Positions 1 through 9,954 of a DNA stretch of 64,000 nt are shown here, piece by piece. Numbering within the stretch: the stretch's first letter is position 1; each line of letters opens with the position of its first letter. Made by a program: the position numbers and the translations under genes. The stretch comes from an uncultured bacterium (GTDB lineage Bacteria > Cyanobacteriota > Vampirovibrionia > Gastranaerophilales > Gastranaerophilaceae): contig CASDWY010000029.1 of the NCBI GenBank assembly GCA_949284985.1, positions 62,001 to 126,000 of the forward strand, read 5' to 3'. The notes beneath the pieces are model-generated. The model was given only the letters and a program-made list of their open reading frames with translations, had not been told where the DNA came from and ran no database searches.

Positions 1-341
1 TCATCTATGTCTAAATTGTCTATGTACAAATGATTAAAAAGAATGGGTAGTATTTTAATTTTGGAATTAAAATTTTTTATATCAACAATTGTTTGACCAT
101 TTTGTTGAAGATTAACTTTTAGTGCTGATATACTTAATGAAAAGTCTGGATTTGTTTTGTATTTTAAATTTAAAATAACAGGGGAAGCACTTGTTTTTTT
201 TTGAAGTTGTTGTTCAATGATTTCTGAGGAGAGGTATTTGTTTAATGCAAATTTTGCACCGAACAGCCAAATTAAATCTAGGGCTGTAATAACCCCCAAA
301 AAAATTACTATGAGTTTGATTATACAATTCCTCAACTTCAT
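1..341 (-). CDS. AsmA-like envelope protein, N-terminal part (runs off the left edge)
   Basis: Translation from the ATG at 341 downwards gives about 113 uninterrupted residues: MKLRN, a hydrophobic anchor at about residues 6-28, then a beta-rich segment alternating polar and hydrophobic residues (for example 'SLSISALKVNL' and 'NHLYIDNLDI'). This organisation is typical of AsmA/DUF748/TamB-like envelope proteins, anchored in the inner membrane and thought to help move lipids towards the outer membrane. The rest of the gene lies left of the window. There is no Shine-Dalgarno; TAAAAT (349-354) lies 7 bases before the ATG, so it may be leaderless. It is transcribed divergently from ilvC. Family assignment rests only on the N-terminal pattern. 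Confidence 0.6.
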   Translation of the reverse strand, partial: MKLRNCIIKLIVIFLGVITALDLIWLFGAKFALNKYLSSEIIEQQLQKKTSASPVILNLKYKTNPDFSLSISALKVNLQQNGQTIVDIKNFNSKIKILPILFNHLYIDNLDID

Positions 342-430
342 ACATGTTATTTTACACTAAACTAATTTATATGGTTATTTTGTAACTGTTATAAATATTA
401 ATTTTGAGGAATGAAAAAATTGTTAAATAA

Positions 431-1525
<1,095 letters not shown>

Positions 1526-1536
1526 TTATAGTTATG

Positions 1537-1570
1537 AAAGAAAGCCCCCAATTTGGGGGCTTTCTTTTTT
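1537..1570. terminator. Bidirectional intrinsic terminator between ilvC and atpC
   Basis: A GC-rich stem (AAAGCCCCCA pairing with TGGGGGCTTT) extended by A-T pairs, followed by a T-run on the plus strand. A-rich sequence on the other side means it may also serve the convergent atpD-atpC unit. Confidence 0.85.
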
Positions 1571-1586
1571 ATTTAATTATTTAAAT

Positions 1587-1997
1587 TTAGGCCTTTTTGG
1601 CAGAAGCTTTTAATCTGGCAACTGCTTTTGCTAAAGCTATTTCAGCTCTGCGTCTGTCCAAAGCGGTATCTTGAGAGCCTAATCTTGCTTCTGCCCGATC
1701 TTTTGCCTCTTTAGCTCGAGCTACATCAATATCTTCAGCTAATTCTGCGACATCACTGAGTATAATAGCTTCATTATCCTTGATTTGGAAGGCACCTCCC
1801 ATAATAGCGATAAATACGGTGTTTTCGCCAATAATTGCTCTTGTTACGCCTATTTTCAGTGCTGTCATAAAAGGAATGTGTCCGGGTAGCACTCCGAATT
1901 CTCCTTTTTCTCCGGAAGCATAAATGGCATCTACATCGCTGTCAAAGACTACTTTTTCATGGGTTAAGACTTTTAAGTGTAATTTTTTTTCACTCAT
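1587..1997 (-). CDS. atpC: F1 ATP synthase subunit epsilon
   Basis: 136 residues, normal for the family. The N-terminal beta-sandwich (LHLKVLTHEKVVFDSDVDAI, then GEFGVLPGHIPFMTAL) is followed by a C-terminal helical hairpin rich in Ala, Lys and Arg (about 88-136). Epsilon couples the central stalk to the c-ring and inhibits ATP hydrolysis. It lies 2 bases downstream of atpD and is co-transcribed with it. The pairing of beta and epsilon alone, without atpBEFHAG alongside, is the arrangement known from cyanobacteria (called atpB-atpE there). Confidence 0.95.
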   Translation of the reverse strand: MSEKKLHLKVLTHEKVVFDSDVDAIYASGEKGEFGVLPGHIPFMTALKIGVTRAIIGENTVFIAIMGGAFQIKDNEAIILSDVAELAEDIDVARAKEAKDRAEARLGSQDTALDRRRAEIALAKAVARLKASAKKA

Positions 1998-1999
1998 AG

Positions 2000-3467
<1,468 letters not shown>

Positions 3468-3485
3468 GTTATTAATATTTCTTTA

Positions 3486-4442
3486 TTAATGCGTTATTTT
3501 ATAATAGATTAATTTAGGCAGAGAAGAGTAGATTTCATTTATTATTTTTTTGTAGTGTTTTGTTGAATAAAGATTTTCAAGTTTTAGCCGATTTTCTTTA
3601 AAGAACGAGAGTAAATCTTTATATAAATTTATTTGGTTTTTAAAGTAATTCTTCCGAGCTGCATTCGAGTTGTATTTAGTATTTCCCATGATGTAGTTGC
3701 AGGCACCTGCATTTTTTCCATGTCTTCTATACAAAACAAGTTGGTCGTATATTTTTATACTGCCACCAATTAAGTGTAGGTAGTTAAACATTAGTTTATC
3801 AGGTGAGGTTCTCCAATTGTTGGTTTGAGTAAAGGTTAAAAGCGGTTGAATAGCAGCTTTTCTGAATACACCGCAACTTGTTGGTGCCCACCACCAACCA
3901 CCAAAAAAATTGTGTTTTTTATCTAAAATTTTTATAGTACTGCTTTTTTGAATTTCTTGGTATTTGACTTTAATTTTATCTATAACTGTTCCCTCTGTTT
4001 CTTTGGGGGTAGCCGGTGAATTGAGTGAATGGAGTACGGAGTTTGAATCTATCTCTGCCAGCTCGCAAACCGTCAGTGCACAAGGTTGAAAAAGATGTAT
4101 GGCTATGTGGGTAAGTGCATAGTCAGGAGTAATTTTATCATCAGAATCTATACAGGCTATAAATTCACCTGTTGCTGCAAATATACCGTCAAAAATAGAG
4201 GCGAGTTGTCCTTTGTTTCTATCGTGAGCAATAAGTCTTATATTAACTTGAGATTTATTATTATTTATTATATTTTTTATAACTTCAACAGAGTTGTCTC
4301 TAGAGTGATCGTCTACAATTATTATTTCAATATTTTGGTAAATTTGTGAAATTATGCTGTCAATACATTCTTCTATATATTGTGCGTAATTGTACGATGT
4401 AACAATAAAAGATATTTTAGGCATGTTAAATAAATGTTTCAT
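3486..4442 (-). CDS. Family 2 glycosyltransferase
   Basis: 318 residues. The N-terminal GT-A domain begins ISFIVTSYNYAQYIEECIDSI and contains IIIVDDHSRDNS and the metal/nucleotide-sugar site CIDSDDK. It probably adds a sugar to a cell-surface glycan; donor and acceptor cannot be read from the sequence. The C-terminal part (about 220-318) is basic and rich in Lys, Tyr and Asn. The ATG at 4442 is preferred because a near-consensus promoter places the transcript start at or next to it; an ATG at 4424 has no ribosome site either. No other polysaccharide gene is adjacent. Confidence 0.88.
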   Translation of the reverse strand: MKHLFNMPKISFIVTSYNYAQYIEECIDSIISQIYQNIEIIIVDDHSRDNSVEVIKNIINNNKSQVNIRLIAHDRNKGQLASIFDGIFAATGEFIACIDSDDKITPDYALTHIAIHLFQPCALTVCELAEIDSNSVLHSLNSPATPKETEGTVIDKIKVKYQEIQKSSTIKILDKKHNFFGGWWWAPTSCGVFRKAAIQPLLTFTQTNNWRTSPDKLMFNYLHLIGGSIKIYDQLVLYRRHGKNAGACNYIMGNTKYNSNAARKNYFKNQINLYKDLLSFFKENRLKLENLYSTKHYKKIINEIYSSLPKLIYYKITH

Positions 4443-4448
4443 AACTTA

Positions 4449-4477
4449 ATTATATTCTTATATAAGGTTTAGTGCAA
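4449..4477 (-). promoter_or_regulatory. Near-consensus promoter, predicted leaderless, for the GT2 gene
   Basis: On the minus strand TTGCAC (4472-4477), a 17-base spacer, TATAAT (4449-4454), then only 6 bases to the ATG (4440-4442). Transcription is expected to begin at or within a base of the start codon. The -35 lies inside the 3' end of the preceding gene. Confidence 0.65.
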
Positions 4478-5200
4478 TTGTAAATTGTTGTATTCTTGCA
4501 TAAGACCGTCTAAGAGAACAAAGCGTCCTAACTTGTTAACTTTAACATATTTGGAGAGTGAATCAGTAAAACATTTATTGTCACAAAAACCTCCTGACAA
4601 ATATATTTCTTTGGGTTTTTTAGCAAATGACCAGGCATTGTATGCGATACCATGTAAAAATTTTGATATAGCTAGGTTAGCTTTTTCTCCATTTGCTATA
4701 TCGTCCATAATTTTTTCTAGTCCAAAAATTCCGCAAGTGATATTATACTTTTCATCTGTAACTTCAAGTTCATCTACAGAAACTTCGTAAAACTTTAAGA
4801 GCATTTCTATAGTTGCTCCTGTTGCACTAGCACAAGAATTGTTCCAATCAAGATCTTTAAATTTACCGTTATTGAATTTAACCCATTTTGCATCTCTTGA
4901 ACCCAAATCAAGAATTAAACCGCTTTTTTTATCATTATTGACGAGAAAGCCTTTTGATAGTGCAATTACTTCATTCATATAGTTATTTTCGTTTGCAAGA
5001 TTAATTTTTGACATGTGCCCTGTTGCAGCAGTAAAATTAAACCCAGCATTTTTAAGTAAATTAGATGGAATTATATAATATTTTCTATTGTCTTTAGTTA
5101 ATTTTAAATATTTTTTAAATTTATCTTCAAATAAACTCTCACAAGGGGAGAATTCACAAACTTTTGACCAAGTTGTTCCGGCGTCTACGTATAAAATCAT
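4469..5200 (-). CDS. Small activase-like ASKHA ATPase (BadF/BadG/BcrA/BcrD, HgdC-like)
   Basis: 243 residues with the ASKHA fold: phosphate-1 loop DAGTTWSK (6-13), phosphate-2 loop LDLGSRDAKWV (98-107 region) and the adenosine motif SGGF (202-205). It also has the two cysteines that hold the shared [4Fe-4S] cluster in 2-hydroxyacyl-CoA dehydratase activators: C123 in NSCASATGAT (family NDKCAAGTGR) and C156 in NITCGIFG (family STCAVFAES). Family members form homodimers and use ATP to push a low-potential electron into a partner enzyme. It overlaps the upstream gene by 4 bases, so the two are translationally coupled. No ordinary dehydratase subunit is in the window, so the target is unknown. 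The family call is firm; substrate is not assigned. Confidence 0.82.
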   Translation of the reverse strand: MILYVDAGTTWSKVCEFSPCESLFEDKFKKYLKLTKDNRKYYIIPSNLLKNAGFNFTAATGHMSKINLANENNYMNEVIALSKGFLVNNDKKSGLILDLGSRDAKWVKFNNGKFKDLDWNNSCASATGATIEMLLKFYEVSVDELEVTDEKYNITCGIFGLEKIMDDIANGEKANLAISKFLHGIAYNAWSFAKKPKEIYLSGGFCDNKCFTDSLSKYVKVNKLGRFVLLDGLMQEYNNLQLH

Positions 5201-5928
5201 CTTAGTTTTATAAAAGCCTCAATTTTGTATTTAACAGAGTTTGTAACCATATCATCTATGTCTACATATAGCCCATTGTACTTGTCTGCAAGATATTTTG
5301 CAAGTTGAGTTTTTGCACAAAATGCTTGGGCGTAAAATACTGTTGGAACATCTTTGTCTACAAACATTTCAAGCTCAATATCTCCCGGTACGCCTGCTTC
5401 TACACACCTTGTCCATCCGTAAACATGCGTATTATCGGGAAATAATTCAAGTACGCTTAAATCATTTGGCGGTACTCCCCAAAAACCGAATTCTGGCTTT
5501 GATTGTTCATAATGTGGGTGTTTTTGCTCAATAATATCTGCTGTTATAAGTTCAAATTTTTTTCTTAACGGAAGATTAGAGGTGGATATGGAAATTTTAT
5601 TTCTTCTGGTAAGTTGTTCGTAGATTGATTCTTCAACTTTAAAGCCCATATCTTTAAGAAGCTTAGCTGCAAACCATCCGCTGTCACATTTTTCTTTTCC
5701 GATTGGGGCAATAATAATATCAATTCTATCCTTTAGCCAAATTGCATTGTATATCATATTTTTTACAATTTTACAATATGCATCCGGCAGAATGCCTAAT
5801 TTAGGGCATCCATAGTCTATATCTAGGTCAATCCATTCATGATTTGGATATATTGACTTGTATTTATTGATTAAATCTAGTGACGGGTAGCCCCAAAATC
5901 CTATAATTCGTCTTTTTTTATTATTCAT
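5197..5928 (-). CDS. Unknown cysteine-containing protein with internal duplication, coupled to the activase
   Basis: 243 residues, no family recognised with confidence. Two halves seem related: GFWGYPSLDL (10-19) and GFWGVPPNDL (148-157), each followed by a Pro/Asn stretch (YPN, FPDN) and by cysteines (C41, C52, C81; then C175, C204). The halves are joined by a basic linker (about 97-145). No signal peptide or membrane segment. Its start overlaps the symporter stop by one base (TAATG) and its end overlaps the activase start, so it is probably the activase's partner or target. HgdA/HgdB-type dehydratase subunits are much longer (about 380-480 residues), so this is not a normal one. Function unknown. 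Confidence 0.75.
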   Translation of the reverse strand: MNNKKRRIIGFWGYPSLDLINKYKSIYPNHEWIDLDIDYGCPKLGILPDAYCKIVKNMIYNAIWLKDRIDIIIAPIGKEKCDSGWFAAKLLKDMGFKVEESIYEQLTRRNKISISTSNLPLRKKFELITADIIEQKHPHYEQSKPEFGFWGVPPNDLSVLELFPDNTHVYGWTRCVEAGVPGDIELEMFVDKDVPTVFYAQAFCAKTQLAKYLADKYNGLYVDIDDMVTNSVKYKIEAFIKLR

Positions 5929-7274
5929 TAGATTACTTCTTTGTAGGACTCAGGATTGTTTAATAATTGGTAATCAATTTCATTTTCATTATCTGCTATA
6001 ATAGCAGCTACTACAGCGTCTGAGGTTACGTTAACCATTGTTCTAAACATATCCATAACGCGCTCAAGCGCCATTAAGAAAGCAAAACCAAGAACAAGTT
6101 GTTCCGGAGTTAATCCTAAGCCATTTAGTACAAGAGCAATTGTAATCATTCCGGCACCTGGAATTCCAGCTGCAGTACTTGATGCAATCATTGCAAGTAC
6201 AGCTATTTGAATTATTTGAAATATTGTTAATTCTACACCGTAAGCTTGAGTTAAGAAAATTACGGCAACAGTTTGGAAGAGGGCTGTTGCGTCCATATTT
6301 AGTGTTGCTCCCAGTGGTAATACAAAGCTACATACCTTGTGAGATATGCCACGTCTTTCGCAGCAAGCCATCGTTAAGGGTAATGTTGCAGAAGAGCTTG
6401 CTGTACCAAAAGCCACCATCATTGCTTCTGCTATTGCTGAATAAAATGTTGTAACCGGTACTTTTGAAAATACTTTCATAAGTGTGGGATAAACTACTAA
6501 AAGTTGTATTAAAAATCCTACTAAGACTACTGCTAGATATTTTGAAATTGAACCGAATATTGACATTCCAAAACCGGCTATAGCTGTTGCGCTAAGAGCA
6601 AAAACCCCGGGAACAGCAAAAAACATAATCCAGTCTGTTACTTTCATTGTTGCTGCAAAAACCGATTCAAAAAAGGACACTACTGGTCTGTTTATATCTC
6701 CTACTTTTGCAAGCGCAATTGAAAATATTAATACAAAGAATATTATTGGAATCATATCTCCTTTGGCAATAGATTCTAAAGGGTTTTTGGGAATTAATAA
6801 TAATGCTTGATTTAACAAGTTAGATTTACTGTTAGATAATTCATGTGCAACTACTGCTTGTATTTCAGAGGAAGTTTGGTTGTTAATAAATGATTGTACC
6901 CCTGCTCCGGGATGGAATGTGCACACTAGTATTGCACCTATAACGACGGCTGCGACAGTAATAATCCCATAGTATAACAGCATTTTTGTCCCAAATTTAC
7001 CAAGTTGTTTGTTATCACCTACACTTGCAACTCCAATAACAATTGCTGATACTACAAGCGGAATGACTACCATTTGGATTAATCGAATAAATGCTTGTCC
7101 AATAAAGTTTAAAATTGCCATTATAGTATTAGTGACTTGTGGATTATGATTGTTTATAATGTTTGTATGTAATACTGCACCTACAATCATACCTGCAATT
7201 AGCCCAATAAAAATATGTGCATTTCTCTTTATTCCTAAGCCTAATGCAATGGCTACTTTCATTCCTATTTTCAT
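5928..7274 (-). CDS. Dicarboxylate/glutamate:cation symporter (DAACS family)
   Basis: 448 residues with about eight membrane helices and the two re-entrant hairpins of the GltP/DctA fold: the serine-rich motif GTASSSATLPLTM, the helix-7 segment GATLNMDATALFQ and the second hairpin GIPGAGMITIALV. It imports glutamate, aspartate or C4-dicarboxylates with H+ or Na+; the precise substrate cannot be read. AGAGGAA precedes the ATG at 7274. It leads an operon with the duplicated Cys protein and the activase, which suggests the imported acid feeds that module. Its promoter seems to share a -35 with the divergent P-loop ATPase gene. Confidence 0.93.
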   Translation of the reverse strand: MKIGMKVAIALGLGIKRNAHIFIGLIAGMIVGAVLHTNIINNHNPQVTNTIMAILNFIGQAFIRLIQMVVIPLVVSAIVIGVASVGDNKQLGKFGTKMLLYYGIITVAAVVIGAILVCTFHPGAGVQSFINNQTSSEIQAVVAHELSNSKSNLLNQALLLIPKNPLESIAKGDMIPIIFFVLIFSIALAKVGDINRPVVSFFESVFAATMKVTDWIMFFAVPGVFALSATAIAGFGMSIFGSISKYLAVVLVGFLIQLLVVYPTLMKVFSKVPVTTFYSAIAEAMMVAFGTASSSATLPLTMACCERRGISHKVCSFVLPLGATLNMDATALFQTVAVIFLTQAYGVELTIFQIIQIAVLAMIASSTAAGIPGAGMITIALVLNGLGLTPEQLVLGFAFLMALERVMDMFRTMVNVTSDAVVAAIIADNENEIDYQLLNNPESYKEVI

Positions 7275-7310
7275 CTATTAAATTCCTCTAATTCTTTATT
7301 AGCTTTATTA

Positions 7311-7362
7311 ATATTACTATCTATTTTAAATGATTACAACTATTTAATAAAATTTTTATACT
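7311..7362. promoter_or_regulatory. Divergent promoters sharing one -35 hexamer (symporter / P-loop ATPase)
   Basis: TTACAA at 7334-7339 serves the plus strand with a 17-base spacer and TATACT (7357-7362). Read on the minus strand the same hexamer is TTGTAA, followed by 17 bases and TAATAT (7311-7316). RNA polymerase could bind only one side at a time, which would couple the two units. Confidence 0.5.
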
Positions 7363-7405
7363 TTTGTTATAAAATGGTATTAAAGGACATAATATTAGGT
7401 GAATA

Positions 7406-8080
7406 ATGAGAAAGCTTGAAGTATATGCTGGAGCTTATGCCAGTGGAAAATCAGAAACGTCGCTAAATAGAGCATTACAATACGTAAAAGAAAATAAAAA
7501 GATTACTTTGGTTGATTTGGATACCGTTGAACCAGCATATACATTGAGACCAATTGAAGCTAAACTTGTTAAAAGAGGTATAAATGTTATTACTCAGCCG
7601 GAGTATGAGGGGTTGGGTGAGGCAGCTAACTATGTTAATTCACGACAATTAAATTGTCTTAGCGAATCCGGGGATATTATTATTGATGTTGGTTATGGTG
7701 CTAGCGGTTTGGATATTTTAGATATTATTGAAGGTATTGATAATGAAAAAAATATGGAAATTTTTATTGTTATTAATACTGCAAAATTTGAAACTTTTTC
7801 AAAAGAAAATATTATTGAGTATGTCTCTTTTGCAGAAGGTTTGGAAAAAAGACCTTGGAAAAGGTTTTCAGGCATTATATCTAATACGCATTTGGGTGAT
7901 GAAACAACTAAAGAAGATATTATTCGTGGGTATGATATAACCAAATCAGCAGCCAAAGAATTAGGGCTTCCTATTAGAGCAATAGGCGTTTCAGAAGTTT
8001 TAAAATCAGAATTTGATTCGACTTATGATGGTGTTGATGTTTGGTTTTATGAGCGAATGATGCCTGAGGCTTTTTGGTAG
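7406..8080 (+). CDS. P-loop ATPase of MinD/ParA-like type, divergent from the activase module
   Basis: 224 residues. The Walker A loop is GAYASGKSE (9-17). It is followed by KITLVDLDTVEPAYTLRP, the 'switch' region of MinD/ParA-like (SIMIBI) ATPases, and a Walker-B-like strand IIIDVGYG. FSGIISNTHLG may be the base-recognition loop. Ribosome site AGGTG precedes the ATG. From memory it resembles ATPases with a GSGKTE loop and a VDLDIVNPYFRS motif found beside iron-sulfur enzymes in clostridia; this could not be checked. The divergent arrangement with the symporter/activase operon suggests a role in the same process, possibly cofactor or cluster delivery. Confidence 0.75.
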   Translation: MRKLEVYAGAYASGKSETSLNRALQYVKENKKITLVDLDTVEPAYTLRPIEAKLVKRGINVITQPEYEGLGEAANYVNSRQLNCLSESGDIIIDVGYGASGLDILDIIEGIDNEKNMEIFIVINTAKFETFSKENIIEYVSFAEGLEKRPWKRFSGIISNTHLGDETTKEDIIRGYDITKSAAKELGLPIRAIGVSEVLKSEFDSTYDGVDVWFYERMMPEAFW

Positions 8081-8089
8081 TTTAACTAT

Positions 8090-8626
8090 TTATTGTTCTA
8101 TTATCATAGAAGTAACTTCTATATTAGAATCAAGTTTTTTTCTACCGTTTAGAAAACCCAGTTCCATAACAAAGGCAACACCTAAAATGTTTGCGCCTAA
8201 ACGGTTAACCAACTTACATGCAGCTTGTGCCGTTCCCCCTGTTGCAAGCAGATCGTCTATTATTACAACATTTTTCCCGGCTTCTATTGCGTCTTCGTGA
8301 ATTTCAAGACTATCAGTACCGTATTCCAGTTCATATGTTTCAGAAATAGTTTTGTAAGGGAGTTTGCCCGGTTTTCTTATTACAACAAATCCGCACCCAA
8401 GTCGATCAGCCAAAGCTGCTCCAAAAATAAATCCTCTTGATTCCATTCCGGCTATGTAGTCTACTTTTTTGTCTTTGTATTTGTTTTCAAAATATGTAAT
8501 AACTGCACTAAAAGCATCTTTGTCTTTGATTACAGTTGTTATGTCTTTAAAAATTATTCCTGGTTTGGGAAAGTCAGGGATGTTGCGAAATTTTGATGCT
8601 ACTAGTGCTTGTGGTGTTTGTATCAT
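8090..8626 (-). CDS. apt: Adenine phosphoribosyltransferase
   Basis: Salvages adenine to AMP with PRPP. 178 residues, with the PRPP-binding signature VVIIDDLLATGGTA, the N-terminal FRNIPDFPKPGIIFKDIT block and AGMESRGFIFGAALA. The ATG at 8626 is chosen because GAGGAG lies 7 bases ahead; the ATG at 8641 sits within that ribosome site. It follows the REC-GGDEF*-REC gene with its ribosome site next to that gene's stop, so a kinase-regulator-apt transcript is likely. Confidence 0.96.
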   Translation of the reverse strand: MIQTPQALVASKFRNIPDFPKPGIIFKDITTVIKDKDAFSAVITYFENKYKDKKVDYIAGMESRGFIFGAALADRLGCGFVVIRKPGKLPYKTISETYELEYGTDSLEIHEDAIEAGKNVVIIDDLLATGGTAQAACKLVNRLGANILGVAFVMELGFLNGRKKLDSNIEVTSMIIEQ

Positions 8627-8640
8627 TTGTATACTCCTCA

Positions 8641-9954
8641 TTAATAATTAAAATCTTTAATTAGCTTTGCTATCCAACTGTATATTGTGATAAGATCATA
8701 TGGCTTTGGCAGATAAATATCTGCTCCGCAATTCATAATTTCTTCTTTATTGTGTAAATTTGATGTAAGAATTATTTTTGTTGTAGAAAGGCATCGATCA
8801 GATTTTATTTTACGGCATAGATCAAGCCCTTCTTTGTGTTCAGTGTCACCCATATCAAGTATAACTACTGCGGGTTGCTTTTGGTGAAATTTTTCTATTA
8901 TTTCATCCGAATAATCGTGTTGTGATGCTTTATAGCCTTGCATTTGAGCTGTTGTCGCCAGTAGAAAACATAATGATGCATCAGGTTCAATAATAGCAAT
9001 TGTATCATTATAATTTGTATTTTCTATACATTCATTTGTCGGAAATTTTATTCTATCAACGGCGTAACTGGATTTTTTTTGATTTTTTGTAAGTTTTAAT
9101 GTTGCTAAAAGGTCGTTAAGAAGTGTTTTTATGTTAGTGTATTTTTTTTGTTCATTTTTAACTATTGCTATTTTTGTCTTTACAAGACCTATTTTTTCTT
9201 CTGTAGAATTGTCATTTTTTCTAAGTATAAAGTGATTTTTAGCATCTTTTTCGGAATAAAATTTTTCTGCTACCGTATCAAAAGCAAAAACGAGGTATGC
9301 TGCAATTTTTTCGGCTTTTTCAATTGAAGTTATCACAAGAAACTCGCTTGATGAAAGTTGCCCAAGAAAATCATTGTCTGTTAATGAGGAGTTTATAATT
9401 GCTGCATAAGTTTGCATAACTTTGTCTGCTGCGATTGAGCCGTATATCTCTTTATAGGGCTCAAAATTATCAAGTGTAATAAGCAAGATTGAGTATGGTT
9501 TAGATTCACTTATAGATCTTTTTAATACAACCATAGACAGCTTATTTCCGTAAAAATTTGTTGTTTCTGAGACATTTGTTTCTATTATTCTTCTAAAGTG
9601 TGCTTTAATTCTTGCTTGTAATTCTTCTGTAGAAATTGGTTCAGACAGATAGTCGTCTGCTCCATTTTCCAGTGCTTTAAGTTTATCGTCAATTAAGTCT
9701 GACTTTGAGATATAAACTATGGTTGGTCTGTAGTTTTGTGTAAAAATTTTAATTTTTTGGGTTATATCACTAAAATCATTGGCGAAACTGTCAGAAATTA
9801 AGATTAAATCCGGCTCATAATGAAGTAAAACATCAAATGCGGTTTCGAGTTGAGACTCAAGAAAAACTTTTGAAATAAATTTTTCACAAGTTTTTTTATA
9901 TTTAGTTCCGAGCTCTAAGCGTTTGTCTAAAATTAACATTGAGGTTTTAATCAT
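8641..9954 (-). CDS. Response regulator: REC, degenerate GGDEF, REC
   Basis: 437 residues. The first receiver (about 1-120) has lost the acceptor: the usual Asp position reads DLILIS, followed by Asp one residue later. The middle (about 135-290) has the size and pattern of a GGDEF domain, but the active-site loop is GQLSSSEFLVI instead of GG(D/E)EF, so it should not make cyclic di-GMP. The second receiver (about 318-437) looks competent: EPD pocket, acceptor in VVILDMGD, TSN and the PKP lysine. It overlaps the upstream histidine kinase by 8 bases, its probable partner. Output may be protein-protein interaction rather than catalysis. Confidence 0.85.
   Translation of the reverse strand: MIKTSMLILDKRLELGTKYKKTCEKFISKVFLESQLETAFDVLLHYEPDLILISDSFANDFSDITQKIKIFTQNYRPTIVYISKSDLIDDKLKALENGADDYLSEPISTEELQARIKAHFRRIIETNVSETTNFYGNKLSMVVLKRSISESKPYSILLITLDNFEPYKEIYGSIAADKVMQTYAAIINSSLTDNDFLGQLSSSEFLVITSIEKAEKIAAYLVFAFDTVAEKFYSEKDAKNHFILRKNDNSTEEKIGLVKTKIAIVKNEQKKYTNIKTLLNDLLATLKLTKNQKKSSYAVDRIKFPTNECIENTNYNDTIAIIEPDASLCFLLATTAQMQGYKASQHDYSDEIIEKFHQKQPAVVILDMGDTEHKEGLDLCRKIKSDRCLSTTKIILTSNLHNKEEIMNCGADIYLPKPYDLITIYSWIAKLIKDFNY

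Noticed and set aside
343-345. Alternative ATG for the left-edge gene
   Set aside because: The frame from 345 gives a poor, non-hydrophobic sequence. The frame from 341 gives a membrane anchor followed by a beta-rich pattern.
4086-4349. 87-codon plus-strand frame inside the GT2 gene
   Set aside because: Antisense to the conserved VDDHS and DSDD region of the glycosyltransferase.
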